Origin: an uncultured Caryophanales bacterium | GTDB taxonomy: Bacteria; Bacillota_I; Bacilli_A; RF39; UBA660 | Assembly: GCA_946410555.1 (NCBI GenBank) | Contig: CAMKAT010000012.1 | Span: 1 to 35,868, forward strand | Direction of reading: 5' to 3' | DNA length: 35,868 nucleotides | Shown: positions 8,296 through 16,431 of the stretch, one piece after another | Layout of the letters: each line of letters begins with the position of its first letter | Numbering within the stretch: position 1 is the first letter of the stretch | The notes under the pieces: model-generated | The model's database searches: none | Seen by the model: the letters and a program-made list of their open reading frames with translations, nothing else | Told to the model about the DNA's origin: nothing | Position numbers and translations under genes: made by a program

Positions 8296-9459
8296 CTATT
8301 TCTTAAATCCAGTAAATGATAAAGATAATCCACCAACTGTATTACCAGAGTGTTCATTAATACCATATTCACCGAAGGTAAATACCATTAAGAATTCTTT
8401 ATCACCAGTTACTTTTTTAACTGCTGGATAAATTTCTTCTTCTTTTCCCTTTAGTTGAAGTCCTAGTCTTCTTCCACCACAGTGTACTAAGAAGTAAGAA
8501 TCTGCAGATCCACCAATCTTTTCATCAACTTCTAAGATTGTCTTAGGATTTGCTTGAACCATTTCATCTGGTTCCATGTGTAAATGAATAATAGCTGTAT
8601 TAGTTACCATATTAGCACCAATACTTAAAGAACCATCTTCATTTGCACCCATCGGATGACGAACAGCAGTAACTCTACCGATTGGATCTTTAACTCCTAG
8701 TGGATCAAATATAGATGCAGCAAGCATGTTTCCACCCATTACTTCATCCTTTTTAAATCCAGTCCACTCGATATATTTATCAAGTGCAGGAACATGATCG
8801 ATTTCAGCTAAACTTCTCTTACCATTAACTTTAGTAATGATACCTGCTTGTTCAGTTTCAGTAAATTGACCTTTATAAATATTAGCCATTGGTGCATCAC
8901 TTGCAAATATTGCAATTGCACAGCCATCGCTAAATATCTTATCATCACAAATGATAGACCATTTACCTTCAACAGTGTTATCAGCAGCAGAACCACCAAA
9001 CACTGGCACTTCCCCTATTACATCTTGAATACCTAATAAGTATTCTTCTTCCTCTGCTGGTGAAGCTGTCATGAAGAAATAATCTGGTCTTCTAACACTT
9101 AACTTTTTCATTGCTTCTTTAGCAATACGACGACCTATCTCTCTCGCAGTTTCATTTTCAGTTTTCTCACTTGCAGCAACGCCTACTTCTAAATCGCCAC
9201 CGAAGGACATAATTCCTGAATACCCAGTTTCAGCATTAAAATAGCCATCCTTAGTACAAATAGCTGCACTTGAAGTACAACCTATAACATGAGCATCACT
9301 AACACTTCTAATTCCCTCAACTATTTTTTCTTGATCGTTGACTACTGAAGTAAATAGTAATCCTACTTTTGCTTTGTCTAGTTTGGCCATTTTAGCTGAT
9401 TCAGATCCTGATGTAAATGAATCACTATTTTGGCTATAACCAACTTTAGTATTTAACAC
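8296..9459 (-). CDS. FIST-domain sensory protein (FIST_N + FIST_C)
   Basis: A 387-residue soluble protein with both halves of the FIST domain, a predicted small-ligand sensor module usually fused to kinases, cyclases or chemoreceptors. Family signs are HVIGCTSSAAICTKDGY in the N-terminal half, VFGGSAADN in the middle, and LVHCGGRRLGL plus FTFGEYG in the C-terminal half. No output domain, transmembrane helix or signal peptide is visible, so it is a stand-alone FIST protein. The start is a GTG at 9457-9459: AGGAGG lies 9 bases upstream, while the ATG inside the site is followed at once by TAA. It heads a two-gene operon with an aldehyde dehydrogenase, suggesting that the sensed ligand or the enzyme's product is linked. 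A promoter and an operator-like inverted repeat precede it. Confidence 0.85.
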   Translation of the reverse strand: MLNTKVGYSQNSDSFTSGSESAKMAKLDKAKVGLLFTSVVNDQEKIVEGIRSVSDAHVIGCTSSAAICTKDGYFNAETGYSGIMSFGGDLEVGVAASEKTENETAREIGRRIAKEAMKKLSVRRPDYFFMTASPAEEEEYLLGIQDVIGEVPVFGGSAADNTVEGKWSIICDDKIFSDGCAIAIFASDAPMANIYKGQFTETEQAGIITKVNGKRSLAEIDHVPALDKYIEWTGFKKDEVMGGNMLAASIFDPLGVKDPIGRVTAVRHPMGANEDGSLSIGANMVTNTAIIHLHMEPDEMVQANPKTILEVDEKIGGSADSYFLVHCGGRRLGLQLKGKEEEIYPAVKKVTGDKEFLMVFTFGEYGINEHSGNTVGGLSLSFTGFKK

Positions 9460-9485
9460 TTAAATCATCCTCCTTTGTTAAATAT

Positions 9486-9509
9486 TAGGGTGAACAAAAT
9501 AACACCCTA
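9486..9509. promoter_or_regulatory. Operator-like inverted repeat in the FIST-ALDH leader
   Basis: Perfect 7-bp arms, tagggtg at 9486-9492 and caccct-a at 9503-9509, separated by 10 bases. It begins at about the predicted transcription start, a common position for a repressor operator. It could alternatively be a 5' mRNA hairpin. Confidence 0.45.
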
Positions 9510-9514
9510 TATAA

Positions 9515-9543
9515 ATTATAAATTTCATAAAAACTCTAAACAA
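9515..9543 (-). promoter_or_regulatory. FIST-ALDH promoter
   Basis: Minus strand TTGTTT (9538-9543), 17 bp spacer, TATAAT (9515-9520). No TGn element. The 18 bases from the -10 downstream (9503-9520) are identical to those at the promoter of the pta operon (13720-13737). Confidence 0.7.
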
Positions 9544-9550
9544 TACAACA

Positions 9551-9581
9551 AAAATAAAAAAAAGTGCCTTTACAGCACTTT
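9551..9581 (-). terminator. Intrinsic terminator of the M16 peptidase pair
   Basis: Stem 9561-9567 with 9575-9581 (aaagtgc/gcacttt, loop of 7), with T-rich minus-strand sequence at 9551-9560. Overlaps two bases of the TAA stop at 9580-9582. Confidence 0.8.
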
Positions 9582-10830
9582 AGTCATTTTTTTGATGTGT
9601 AATTGTATAATTAGAAAAATCTAATTTATTTAAAAATTCTTCCATTTCTTTAAATGATACTTTATCTAATTCCTCTAACGAAGGAAATTCAGTTTTATTA
9701 TAGAAAAGATAATCTAAAGCAAACTCTCTTGCTAAGAAAGAAGAACTATCTAAATTTAATAATCTTTTAAAATATAATTTCTTCTTATATAAATCCTTCT
9801 TAACATTACTTGGCATTTTAATATTTTTTAATTCATTTAATACTAAATCTACAAACTCTTTTCCCTTAGATGTAGGAAGTAAAAATGCAACAATCATAAA
9901 ATTATTTCCATATGGAGAAGTATAATGAGAAGTACTAATAGCATAACTACTTATACCTTTATCTATAATAGTTTTATAAAGTTCAGATTTAGAAGAAAAA
10001 TTATAATCAAAATACCAATCTAAATATAAGTGTAATCTATCTATTTCATCACATCTAAATTCTTTTAGAGGAAGTTTAAATGAAATATCATATAATTCTA
10101 AATCTTTTTCATTAACAACTTCGGAAGACTTACATCTTACATTTTCTTCATCAGTAAAATCAATTATTTCATGAGTTCTATATTCTCTTTTAATCTTTTT
10201 AAAACTATCCTTAATAACCTTTAATATGCTATCCATATCAAAGTTACCACTAACAGTAATAACTTCATTACTTGGTTTATAAAAAGTATCATAAACAAGT
10301 CTTAAATCTTCATAAGAGAAATCTTTAACACTATTAAATTCACCAACACCACTTAAAGCAATATCTTTATTAAATAAATTATAATTAATAGTTCTATTAA
10401 ATTCATAATTTCTTACATTTGTTCTTTCTCTAACTTCTTCTAAAACAGGACCCTTACTCTTTTCAACATCTTCTTTAGTAAAAGTAGAGTTATTAATTAC
10501 ATCAATTAATATACCTAAATTCTTTTCGAAATCCTCATAACCATGAATAAAGAATTCAGTAAACTCTTTATGGGTAACACCATTAAATCCATAATAATTA
10601 TCAGTAAAATATTTAAAAACATTACCATTTGGACCAGCATCAATTAAAACATGTTCAAGTAAATGAGCTAAACCATCTTCACATTTATAAACAACATTAT
10701 TAGAAGTAAAATCTTTATTACCAAATCCATACTTAATAAGGATACGAGCATCAAAAGAATGAACTTTATCATTTTTACAAAGAACAACAGTTAAACCATT
10801 ATCTAATTCTATAAACTTTTTCTTAATCAT
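9580..10830 (-). CDS. ymfH: M16 zinc peptidase, YmfH-like (active subunit)
   Basis: A 416-residue insulinase-family (M16B) protein. The inverted zinc motif HLLEH is present (His56, Glu59, His60), with a downstream acidic ligand region EEVRERTNVR, so this is the catalytic member of the pair. Homologues YmfH/YmfF of Bacillus are paired and have been linked to EF-P modification; AlbE/AlbF in bacteriocin processing are related. A longer frame exists from a GTG at 10837-10839. I prefer the ATG at 10828-10830 because AGGTGA lies at proper distance in front of it, and because it overlaps the upstream stop in the compact ATGATTAA arrangement that favours translational coupling. The C-terminal half has the second M16 fold. 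The substrate is unknown. Confidence 0.85.
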   Translation of the reverse strand: MIKKKFIELDNGLTVVLCKNDKVHSFDARILIKYGFGNKDFTSNNVVYKCEDGLAHLLEHVLIDAGPNGNVFKYFTDNYYGFNGVTHKEFTEFFIHGYEDFEKNLGILIDVINNSTFTKEDVEKSKGPVLEEVRERTNVRNYEFNRTINYNLFNKDIALSGVGEFNSVKDFSYEDLRLVYDTFYKPSNEVITVSGNFDMDSILKVIKDSFKKIKREYRTHEIIDFTDEENVRCKSSEVVNEKDLELYDISFKLPLKEFRCDEIDRLHLYLDWYFDYNFSSKSELYKTIIDKGISSYAISTSHYTSPYGNNFMIVAFLLPTSKGKEFVDLVLNELKNIKMPSNVKKDLYKKKLYFKRLLNLDSSSFLAREFALDYLFYNKTEFPSLEELDKVSFKEMEEFLNKLDFSNYTITHQKND

Positions 10831-12076
10831 TCTTATCACCTATCATTATTAATTCAGAATCTTTATTTAAATCATCAACAAACTTAGAAAATTCTTCATA
10901 AGTTATTTCTTTTAATATATTATATTCTTCTTCGAAAGTTTCTTTTTTAAATACTTTCTTTTTCTTTAATTTATATTTATAAAAATAATCATCTAATCTA
11001 TCTAAGAATGAAATTTCATCAGCTTTTAATAATCTCTTTTTAGATTCCTCAAATATTTCTTTATTTTTAAAACTAACTAAAGTTTGATCCACTATTTCTA
11101 ATGCTTTATCTATATTTTCTTTTGAAAGATAAGCAGTAAAATAAATAGTATTAAATTTATAATGAGCATCAGAAAGACAAGAATAAACTAAATTATTTTC
11201 TAATCTTAAATTATTAAATAAATGATTATTTTCTTTTCTTGATAAGAAACATTCTAACATCATAAATAAAAATCTATCTTTTTCTTCTACTTCATTTTTA
11301 TGAAAACTTACTCTTATTGCACTTAAAGTATAATTAACAGTTTTATCTACATGACCAAATGAATCAGGTTTATAGTTTAAATAATAATTAACATCAATAC
11401 TAAATTTTTCTTTCTTAGGTTTAAATACTTTACTAAATGTTTCTATATATTCATCTTTATCTTTAACATTACCACCGATAAATGAAACATAATCAGCTTT
11501 TAAAATTAATGATTCATATAATTCACATACTCTATCTAAATTAGTTGTAGTATTAAGAATCTTTTGTTTTTCTGCATTACTAATTAAAACTTGATGTTTA
11601 AAATCATAAAGTTCACACCACATATCATTAAATAAATTCTTTGGATTAGCTAAAGCAGCTTTAACATTACTTAAATAACGATTAAAGTCAGTTTCAAATA
11701 TTTTCTTAGATTCTTCTTTATCTAAAAGAATTGCTTTAAATAAATTATTCTTAACTACCTTTAATGATTTTTCTAAATTAAAATCATCAAAGAATCCTAC
11801 ACCCGGTAAAAGGAAAGAACAATATACAAGCATGCTATCTCCCTTAATGGAATAATCTAAATTATAATTAGATATATAATGTAATTCATTATTCTCAATA
11901 AATGAATTTCTATCTCTATTTTTAAGTGAATAATTATTAATAATATTAAGCATAATATTTAAATTATAATAATCACTCATATCAAATTTTTTAGTTGGAA
12001 AAATAAGTTCGAAAACAGTTACTTTTGTATCATTGTTAGGAACTACATTTACTTTAGTATTAAGATTAATTTTCAT
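10823..12076 (-). CDS. ymfF: M16-family protein, YmfF-like (non-catalytic partner)
   Basis: A 417-residue M16-type protein without an HxxEH motif. It keeps the partner-subunit feature, an Arg/Tyr pair in FNNLRLENNLVYSC, typical of the half that completes the active site of heterodimeric M16B enzymes. It directly precedes and overlaps the YmfH-like gene by 8 bases, so the two very likely form one complex. An upstream in-frame ATG at 12101-12103 would add 9 residues, but AGAGGTG sits just in front of the ATG at 12074-12076 and the upstream codons overlap the promoter, so the shorter start is preferred. Confidence 0.8.
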   Translation of the reverse strand: MKINLNTKVNVVPNNDTKVTVFELIFPTKKFDMSDYYNLNIMLNIINNYSLKNRDRNSFIENNELHYISNYNLDYSIKGDSMLVYCSFLLPGVGFFDDFNLEKSLKVVKNNLFKAILLDKEESKKIFETDFNRYLSNVKAALANPKNLFNDMWCELYDFKHQVLISNAEKQKILNTTTNLDRVCELYESLILKADYVSFIGGNVKDKDEYIETFSKVFKPKKEKFSIDVNYYLNYKPDSFGHVDKTVNYTLSAIRVSFHKNEVEEKDRFLFMMLECFLSRKENNHLFNNLRLENNLVYSCLSDAHYKFNTIYFTAYLSKENIDKALEIVDQTLVSFKNKEIFEESKKRLLKADEISFLDRLDDYFYKYKLKKKKVFKKETFEEEYNILKEITYEEFSKFVDDLNKDSELIMIGDKND

Positions 12077-12093
12077 ATAAACACCTCTATTAA

Positions 12094-12102
12094 ATAATAA
12101 CA
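12094..12102 (-). promoter_or_regulatory. Promoter of the M16 pair, extended -10
   Basis: Minus strand TGTTATTAT, beginning one or two bases after the T run of the pta terminator. The -35 position would lie inside that hairpin. One mismatch in the -10 hexamer. Confidence 0.45.
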
Positions 12103-12127
12103 TAAAAAAACTATCATTAAGATAGTT
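12103..12127 (-). terminator. Intrinsic terminator of pta
   Basis: Stem 12109-12115 with 12121-12127 (aactatc/gatagtt, loop of 5), T run on the minus strand at 12104-12110. Overlaps two bases of the pta TAA stop at 12126-12128. Confidence 0.78.
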
Positions 12128-13091
12128 ATTTAACTTGTAGACAGGTAATTGCTATTGCACCCACGACATCTTCGGTAGAACATCCTCTAGATAAATCATT
12201 AATTGGATTCTCTAAACCTTGAGTAATAGGTCCATAAGCATTAGCTCCACCAATTCTTTGAGCAATCTTATAAGCAGTATTACCAGTATCTAAATCAGGA
12301 AATACAAAAGTATTAACGTGACCCGCAACTGATGAATTAGGCATCTTTTTCATAGCCACTTCAGTATCTACAGCTGTATCAAATTGCATTTCACCATCAA
12401 TAAGTAAATTAGGATGATTCTTAACACAAATATTAAGAGCCTCTACTACTTTCTTTTGATCATCACATACTGAAGAACCATTAGTAGAATGACTAATCAT
12501 ACCAACAATTGCTTCACCACCAACTAAGCGTTCATAAGATACACTTGAATCAAAAGCAATTTGTGCAAGAGTTTCACTATCAGGATTTTGATTTAATCCA
12601 GTATCGGCAAATATTACAACTCCATTATTACCTAAATTCTTATTTGGAAGTTCCATTATATTAAAAGCTGATGCTTTTCCACTTTTTGGTTTACAAATTT
12701 GAAAAGCACTTCTAAAAGTATCTGCAGAAGTATGACAAGCACCAGTAACTTCACCTTCACATATACCCAAATATACAAGCATAGTAGCAAAATATCTTGA
12801 ATTATTTCTTACTAAATCATAAGCTTTCTCTTTAGATAATCCTTTTTCTTTTCTTAAGTTATAAAATGTTTCACACATTTCATCTAATTTTTCATATTCT
12901 AAAGGATTAATAACTGTAACATCTTCATTTACTTTATTCTTAATTGATTCATCACCAATTACATAAATTTCAGCAAAACTTGACGCTATATTAGCAGCTT
13001 CAATTATTCTTTCATCTTCACTTTCAGGTAAAACAATTTTCCTTTTAGATTCTCTTTTTAATTTTTCTATCACACTATCAATATAATTCAT
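12126..13091 (-). CDS. pta: Phosphate acetyltransferase
   Basis: A 321-residue short-type Pta, interconverting acetyl-CoA plus phosphate and acetyl phosphate plus CoA. Together with acetate kinase (not in this window) this gives ATP by substrate-level phosphorylation. Family marks are KIVLPESEDERIIEAA near the N-terminus, CHTSADTFRSAFQI, FADTGLNQNPDSETLAQIA, the GMISHSTNGSS segment and NTAYKIAQRIGGANAYGPI. Length is normal. It is second in an operon after a small membrane protein (17-base gap) and ends in a terminator. Its presence suggests a fermentative, acetate-forming metabolism. Confidence 0.94.
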   Translation of the reverse strand: MNYIDSVIEKLKRESKRKIVLPESEDERIIEAANIASSFAEIYVIGDESIKNKVNEDVTVINPLEYEKLDEMCETFYNLRKEKGLSKEKAYDLVRNNSRYFATMLVYLGICEGEVTGACHTSADTFRSAFQICKPKSGKASAFNIMELPNKNLGNNGVVIFADTGLNQNPDSETLAQIAFDSSVSYERLVGGEAIVGMISHSTNGSSVCDDQKKVVEALNICVKNHPNLLIDGEMQFDTAVDTEVAMKKMPNSSVAGHVNTFVFPDLDTGNTAYKIAQRIGGANAYGPITQGLENPINDLSRGCSTEDVVGAIAITCLQVK

Positions 13092-13108
13092 ATTCTACCC
13101 CATTTATA

Positions 13109-13714
13109 TTAAGCGTTATAAACTACACTCCAAGTAAATCCTCTTTTAACTGCATATATTGAAGTATAAGAATATGTAACATTACCATCATTCTCAATTT
13201 CAAATTTAACTAAATATCTTCTTGCATCCTTAATCTTAGATTCATCCATACTTCTTGCATAAATTTTCATAGTACTTAATAATACACTCTTTTCATAAGA
13301 TCCAAGTTTATAAGAATCAATTATTTTATATGATTTATAATCTTTCTTATTTTGTTTTAAACTAGTAATTGATTCTTGAATTGATTCTCTTACAACAATA
13401 CTAGAAGAATCTTCAATTTCTTTAATATAGTTACTATTAATAACTGAGTACATTTTATTAACATTAAAATTAACTAATCCTTTAGAATATGTTTTTACAA
13501 CAGATGTAGGATTAGATAAGAACATAAATAAAAACATAACAATAACTATGATAGCTACAACACCAATTACTATAACTTTAAATAATCTATTATCTTTATT
13601 CTTTTTATATAGATTAACAAATGGTCTTTTAATTAATTTCCAAATATTTTTAAACATGACTTTTAATTTATGAAGTACATGACCAACACCTTGTTTTACA
13701 TTATTTTTATCCAT
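13109..13714 (-). CDS. Single-pass membrane protein of unknown function
   Basis: A 201-residue protein I do not recognise. Residues 1-45 are basic and cytoplasmic, residues about 47-68 form one strong membrane helix (VIVIGVVAIIVIVMFLFMFL), and the remainder, beginning NPTSVVKTYSKGLVNFN, is extracytoplasmic. The repeated pattern of a short helix followed by beta strands ending in YTSIYAVKRGFTWSVVYN resembles NTF2-like/DUF4878-type folds, but that is only a hint. It is the first gene of the pta operon. The ribosome site AGGGTGATAAT lies directly upstream of the ATG, and the promoter core and leader are identical over 18 bases to those of the FIST operon. Confidence 0.7.
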   Translation of the reverse strand: MDKNNVKQGVGHVLHKLKVMFKNIWKLIKRPFVNLYKKNKDNRLFKVIVIGVVAIIVIVMFLFMFLSNPTSVVKTYSKGLVNFNVNKMYSVINSNYIKEIEDSSSIVVRESIQESITSLKQNKKDYKSYKIIDSYKLGSYEKSVLLSTMKIYARSMDESKIKDARRYLVKFEIENDGNVTYSYTSIYAVKRGFTWSVVYNA

Positions 13715-13731
13715 ATTATCACCCTATATAA

Positions 13732-13760
13732 ATTATAGATAATTTATATTTTTATTACAA
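13732..13760 (-). promoter_or_regulatory. Promoter of the 201-aa gene and pta
   Basis: Minus strand TTGTAA (13755-13760), 17 bp spacer, TATAAT (13732-13737). No TGn element. It begins immediately after the T run of the L,D-transpeptidase terminator. Confidence 0.7.
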
Positions 13761-13761
13761 T

Positions 13762-13790
13762 AAAAAAATATGTAGAATAAATCTACATAT
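13762..13790 (-). terminator. Intrinsic terminator of the L,D-transpeptidase gene
   Basis: Stem 13768-13776 with 13782-13790 (9 bp, loop of 5), T run on the minus strand at 13762-13768. Shares one base with the TAA stop at 13790-13792. Confidence 0.8.
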
Positions 13791-14809
13791 TATCTTTTAA
13801 CTAAAACTGGTGTACCAACTTCTAGAAGTTTATCAATTTCTAAAGCATCTTCATGACGTAAATTACAACAACCAGCAGAACCATGAGTTAAATAAATATT
13901 TGTACCGAAATCAGATTCAGGTCTCCAACCATGTTTTTTACCTTTTTCATTTACACTATTTTCTGCACAATGGAAACCACAATTACCTTTAAATTTTAAC
14001 ATTACATCAGTAAAATGTCTTGGATCTCCACCTAAGTAATAATTATATCCTTTAGAATTGATTTGGAAATAACCTTCAGGAGTTGGAGAAGAAGGTCTAC
14101 CTGTTACAGTAGGTGCTTCAAATATAGGAGTTACATCATCATAAACAACAGCTTGTTGATCAGATATATCAATTACAGCATATCTTCCTGTTAAATCAAC
14201 AGTATTAACTTTATCAACATATCCAACTACTCCATCAGCTTCAACTAAATATGAGTCAACTAAATCTTCATATACATGACCCATTTCATTCTTAGGAATA
14301 ACAGCTTTACTTTCCATATAGTCATCATAAAGAGTAGTATCTTTAGTAAAGCATACATTTTTTACTACTTCACCATTAATATGTTCTCTATTATAAACAT
14401 ATGAATAATCATTAGATACATATCCAACCTTATCTAAATATTCAATTTTATAGAATCCATTTTCTTCTCCTAAATATTTAGCAGAAGTTCCAATACCTAA
14501 TAAATCTATTTTTTCAGATTCAGTATTAGCATATTTTCTAATATTAACAGTATCAGTAGCTTTTACAAAATCACCATCAGAAATAATATAACCATTATCA
14601 AATGTTTCTTCATTTTCTGGTAATGTTTTAGCTAATACTTCATCATAACTAATTAAATCATTTTCATAATAGTTTTCTGGAGAATCAGCTAAATATTCAA
14701 ACTTTACTGAATTTACTTCTTCAACTTCACTTTCTATCCCACATCCACATAATCCTAATGTAGAAGTCATAGCAAGTAATAACACCTTTTTATTCAATCT
14801 TAGTTTCAT
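13790..14809 (-). CDS. SH3b / YkuD L,D-transpeptidase lipoprotein
   Basis: A 339-residue protein predicted to make 3-3 cross-links in, or attach proteins to, peptidoglycan. The N-terminus MKLRLNKKVLLLAMTSTLGLCGC is a lipoprotein signal with lipobox LCGC, lipidated Cys23. An SH3b domain lies at about 83-138 (TDTVNIRKYANTESEKIDLLG), a second degenerate SH3b-like region at about 150-200, and the YkuD domain at about 207-338. The catalytic motif is HGSAGCCN (His309, Cys314). A second conserved His is in CGFHCAEN. The open frame extends upstream to 14875, but that would run through the promoter, and the lipoprotein signal supports the ATG at 14807-14809. It ends in a terminator and is monocistronic. 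Confidence 0.88.
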   Translation of the reverse strand: MKLRLNKKVLLLAMTSTLGLCGCGIESEVEEVNSVKFEYLADSPENYYENDLISYDEVLAKTLPENEETFDNGYIISDGDFVKATDTVNIRKYANTESEKIDLLGIGTSAKYLGEENGFYKIEYLDKVGYVSNDYSYVYNREHINGEVVKNVCFTKDTTLYDDYMESKAVIPKNEMGHVYEDLVDSYLVEADGVVGYVDKVNTVDLTGRYAVIDISDQQAVVYDDVTPIFEAPTVTGRPSSPTPEGYFQINSKGYNYYLGGDPRHFTDVMLKFKGNCGFHCAENSVNEKGKKHGWRPESDFGTNIYLTHGSAGCCNLRHEDALEIDKLLEVGTPVLVKR

Positions 14810-14847
14810 ACAAAAACTTCGCCCTTTTCTTTTTAAAATATATGTAT

Positions 14848-14875
14848 ATAATATACTTTTTTTTAAAAAAGTCAA
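14848..14875 (-). promoter_or_regulatory. Promoter of the L,D-transpeptidase gene
   Basis: Minus strand TTGACT (14870-14875), 16 bp, TATTAT (14848-14853). The surrounding A/T runs make the exact -10 uncertain. Confidence 0.5.
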
Positions 14876-14878
14876 ATA

Positions 14879-14906
14879 TTAAAAAAAGAAGGATTTCTCC
14901 TTCTTT
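14879..14906 (-). terminator. Intrinsic terminator of the symporter gene
   Basis: Stem 14885-14893 with 14898-14906 (aaagaagga/tccttcttt, loop of 4), T run on the minus strand at 14881-14887. Overlaps two bases of the TAA stop at 14905-14907. Confidence 0.8.
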
Positions 14907-16350
14907 ATTTAGTTTTTTTCTTTTTAGTTGTTTGCTTTTTTACTGGTTTAGCTTTTGCTTTTGTTTTGCTTTCAACTTTAGTAACTTTTTTAGGTTGTTT
15001 TTTAGTTACTTTTTTATTTTTTATAACTTTTTTAACCTTCTTAGGTTCTTCTTTTACTACTTCTTTTTTAGTTTCTCTAGCTTTCTTATCTTTCTTTTTA
15101 GTTTTATCTTTCTTACCTTTTTTAGGTCTTTCACCTAACCAATTTCTTCCTTCCACTATTCTTGCAACCATCATAGAAGAAGCAGTATCTCCTACTACAT
15201 TTAAGCAAGTAGCTGGAGGATCAATAATAGTAGCTATCATTGTTAAAATTGGTAAAGCTTCAAATGGATAACCCATTAATGATAAAATCATCATTTCAGA
15301 AATAGTTCCACCACCAATAGGAACTCCAGTAATAAGTAAATTAGCAAGTAATGCAACTCCTAATATTTTAATAGTAGAAACATTACCACCAAATAAACAA
15401 ACTAAGAACATGATTTTAAATACAGATCCAATAATACTTCCATCTTTATGGAAACTTGTTCCCATTGGAATTGTAGTTTCTGCAATATCATCAGGAACAC
15501 CCATTGCTTTAGCAGCTTTAGTATTTACCGGAATTGAAGCAGCACTTGAACATGTAGCAATACTTGTTACAGTTGGAGCAAGTACATTTTTCCAAAATAC
15601 TACAACACCTTTCTTTCCACCTGCCATAAATGCATATAATGTATAGAATACAAAATAGAATACTACACATACAACAGTATAAATAACAAATGTTTTTAAG
15701 AAACCTGCACCAATAGATGCACCAAATGTTCCAATTAAGTAAGCAAAATAACAACCAAGACCAATTGGAGCATAATACATAATGATCTTAACAATGTTTT
15801 GCATTACTTCATTAGCACTTATAAGTACTTCTTTAAATTTTTCTCCTTTTTCTTTAGACATATTAATTGCAATACCAACAATAATTGAGAATACTAATAA
15901 AGCAATAATATTACCTTTAGATAAAAGTTTAGAAAAATCATTAACTGTTAATAAATTAACAGTAGATTCCATAATGTTAACTTTTTCACTTTCTTCTGCA
16001 ACTTCAAAGATTGATTTAATCTTTTCAGTATCAGTAACATTAACTAAATTAATTGGTTTAGTTACTAAGAAACCAACTAAACAAGCTACTAATGAAGTAA
16101 AGATAAATACTCCAATAATAGTACCTAAAATCTTTCCAATTCTTTTAGGATTTTCCATTTTACCAATTGAAGTAGATATAGTTAAAAATATTAATGGTAC
16201 TATAGAAACCAATAATAGATTTAAGAAGATATCACCAAATGGTTTTAGAACTTCACATTTTTCTTTAAAAATTATTCCAATTATTGCTCCAAGTATAACT
16301 GAGAATAATAAAATTAAAGTACTACGATAGTTCTTTAAAAATTTCTTCAC
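14905..16350 (-). CDS. Dicarboxylate/amino acid:cation symporter (DAACS family) with Lys-rich C-terminal tail
   Basis: A 481-residue secondary transporter related to GltP, DctA and SstT. It has about eight hydrophobic segments with the two re-entrant loops of this fold. The serine-rich first hairpin is ATCSSAASIP, the TM7 motif is TSFHKDGS where most relatives have NMDGT, and the substrate/sodium Asp region is DPPATCLNVVGD. The altered TM7 motif suggests a substrate other than glutamate or succinate. After the conserved part ends near residue 405, about 70 residues of almost pure Lys/Thr/Val/Glu follow, absent from typical members. The start is probably the GTG at 16348-16350, since AAGGAG lies 10 bases upstream; an in-frame GTG at 16357-16359 is too close to that site. 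Own promoter and terminator. Confidence 0.87.
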   Translation of the reverse strand: MKKFLKNYRSTLILLFSVILGAIIGIIFKEKCEVLKPFGDIFLNLLLVSIVPLIFLTISTSIGKMENPKRIGKILGTIIGVFIFTSLVACLVGFLVTKPINLVNVTDTEKIKSIFEVAEESEKVNIMESTVNLLTVNDFSKLLSKGNIIALLVFSIIVGIAINMSKEKGEKFKEVLISANEVMQNIVKIIMYYAPIGLGCYFAYLIGTFGASIGAGFLKTFVIYTVVCVVFYFVFYTLYAFMAGGKKGVVVFWKNVLAPTVTSIATCSSAASIPVNTKAAKAMGVPDDIAETTIPMGTSFHKDGSIIGSVFKIMFLVCLFGGNVSTIKILGVALLANLLITGVPIGGGTISEMMILSLMGYPFEALPILTMIATIIDPPATCLNVVGDTASSMMVARIVEGRNWLGERPKKGKKDKTKKKDKKARETKKEVVKEEPKKVKKVIKNKKVTKKQPKKVTKVESKTKAKAKPVKKQTTKKKKTK

Positions 16351-16372
16351 ACACAACACACTCCTTACTTAC

Positions 16373-16400
16373 ATTATATTACTTGTCAAGTGAATTGCAA
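16373..16400 (-). promoter_or_regulatory. Symporter promoter with palindrome in the spacer
   Basis: Minus strand TTGCAA (16395-16400), 16 bp, TATAAT (16373-16378). An 11-base perfect palindrome acttgtcaagt (16381-16391) occupies the spacer and could be an operator. Confidence 0.6.
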
Positions 16401-16401
16401 G

Positions 16402-16431
16402 AAAAAAAATACTTAGCAAAATCTAAGTATT
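16402..16431 (-). terminator. Intrinsic terminator of the radical SAM gene, stop codon inside the stem
   Basis: Stem 16408-16416 with 16423-16431 (aatacttag/ctaagtatt, loop of 6), T run on the minus strand at 16402-16409. The 5' arm consists of the last two sense codons plus the TAG stop (16423-16425). Confidence 0.82.

Noticed and set aside
9465-9497. Ten-codon TTG-started leader peptide before the FIST gene, ending in the ribosome site
   Set aside because: The would-be ribosome site lies at the predicted transcript start, and the codons overlap the inverted repeat, so chance is a simpler explanation.
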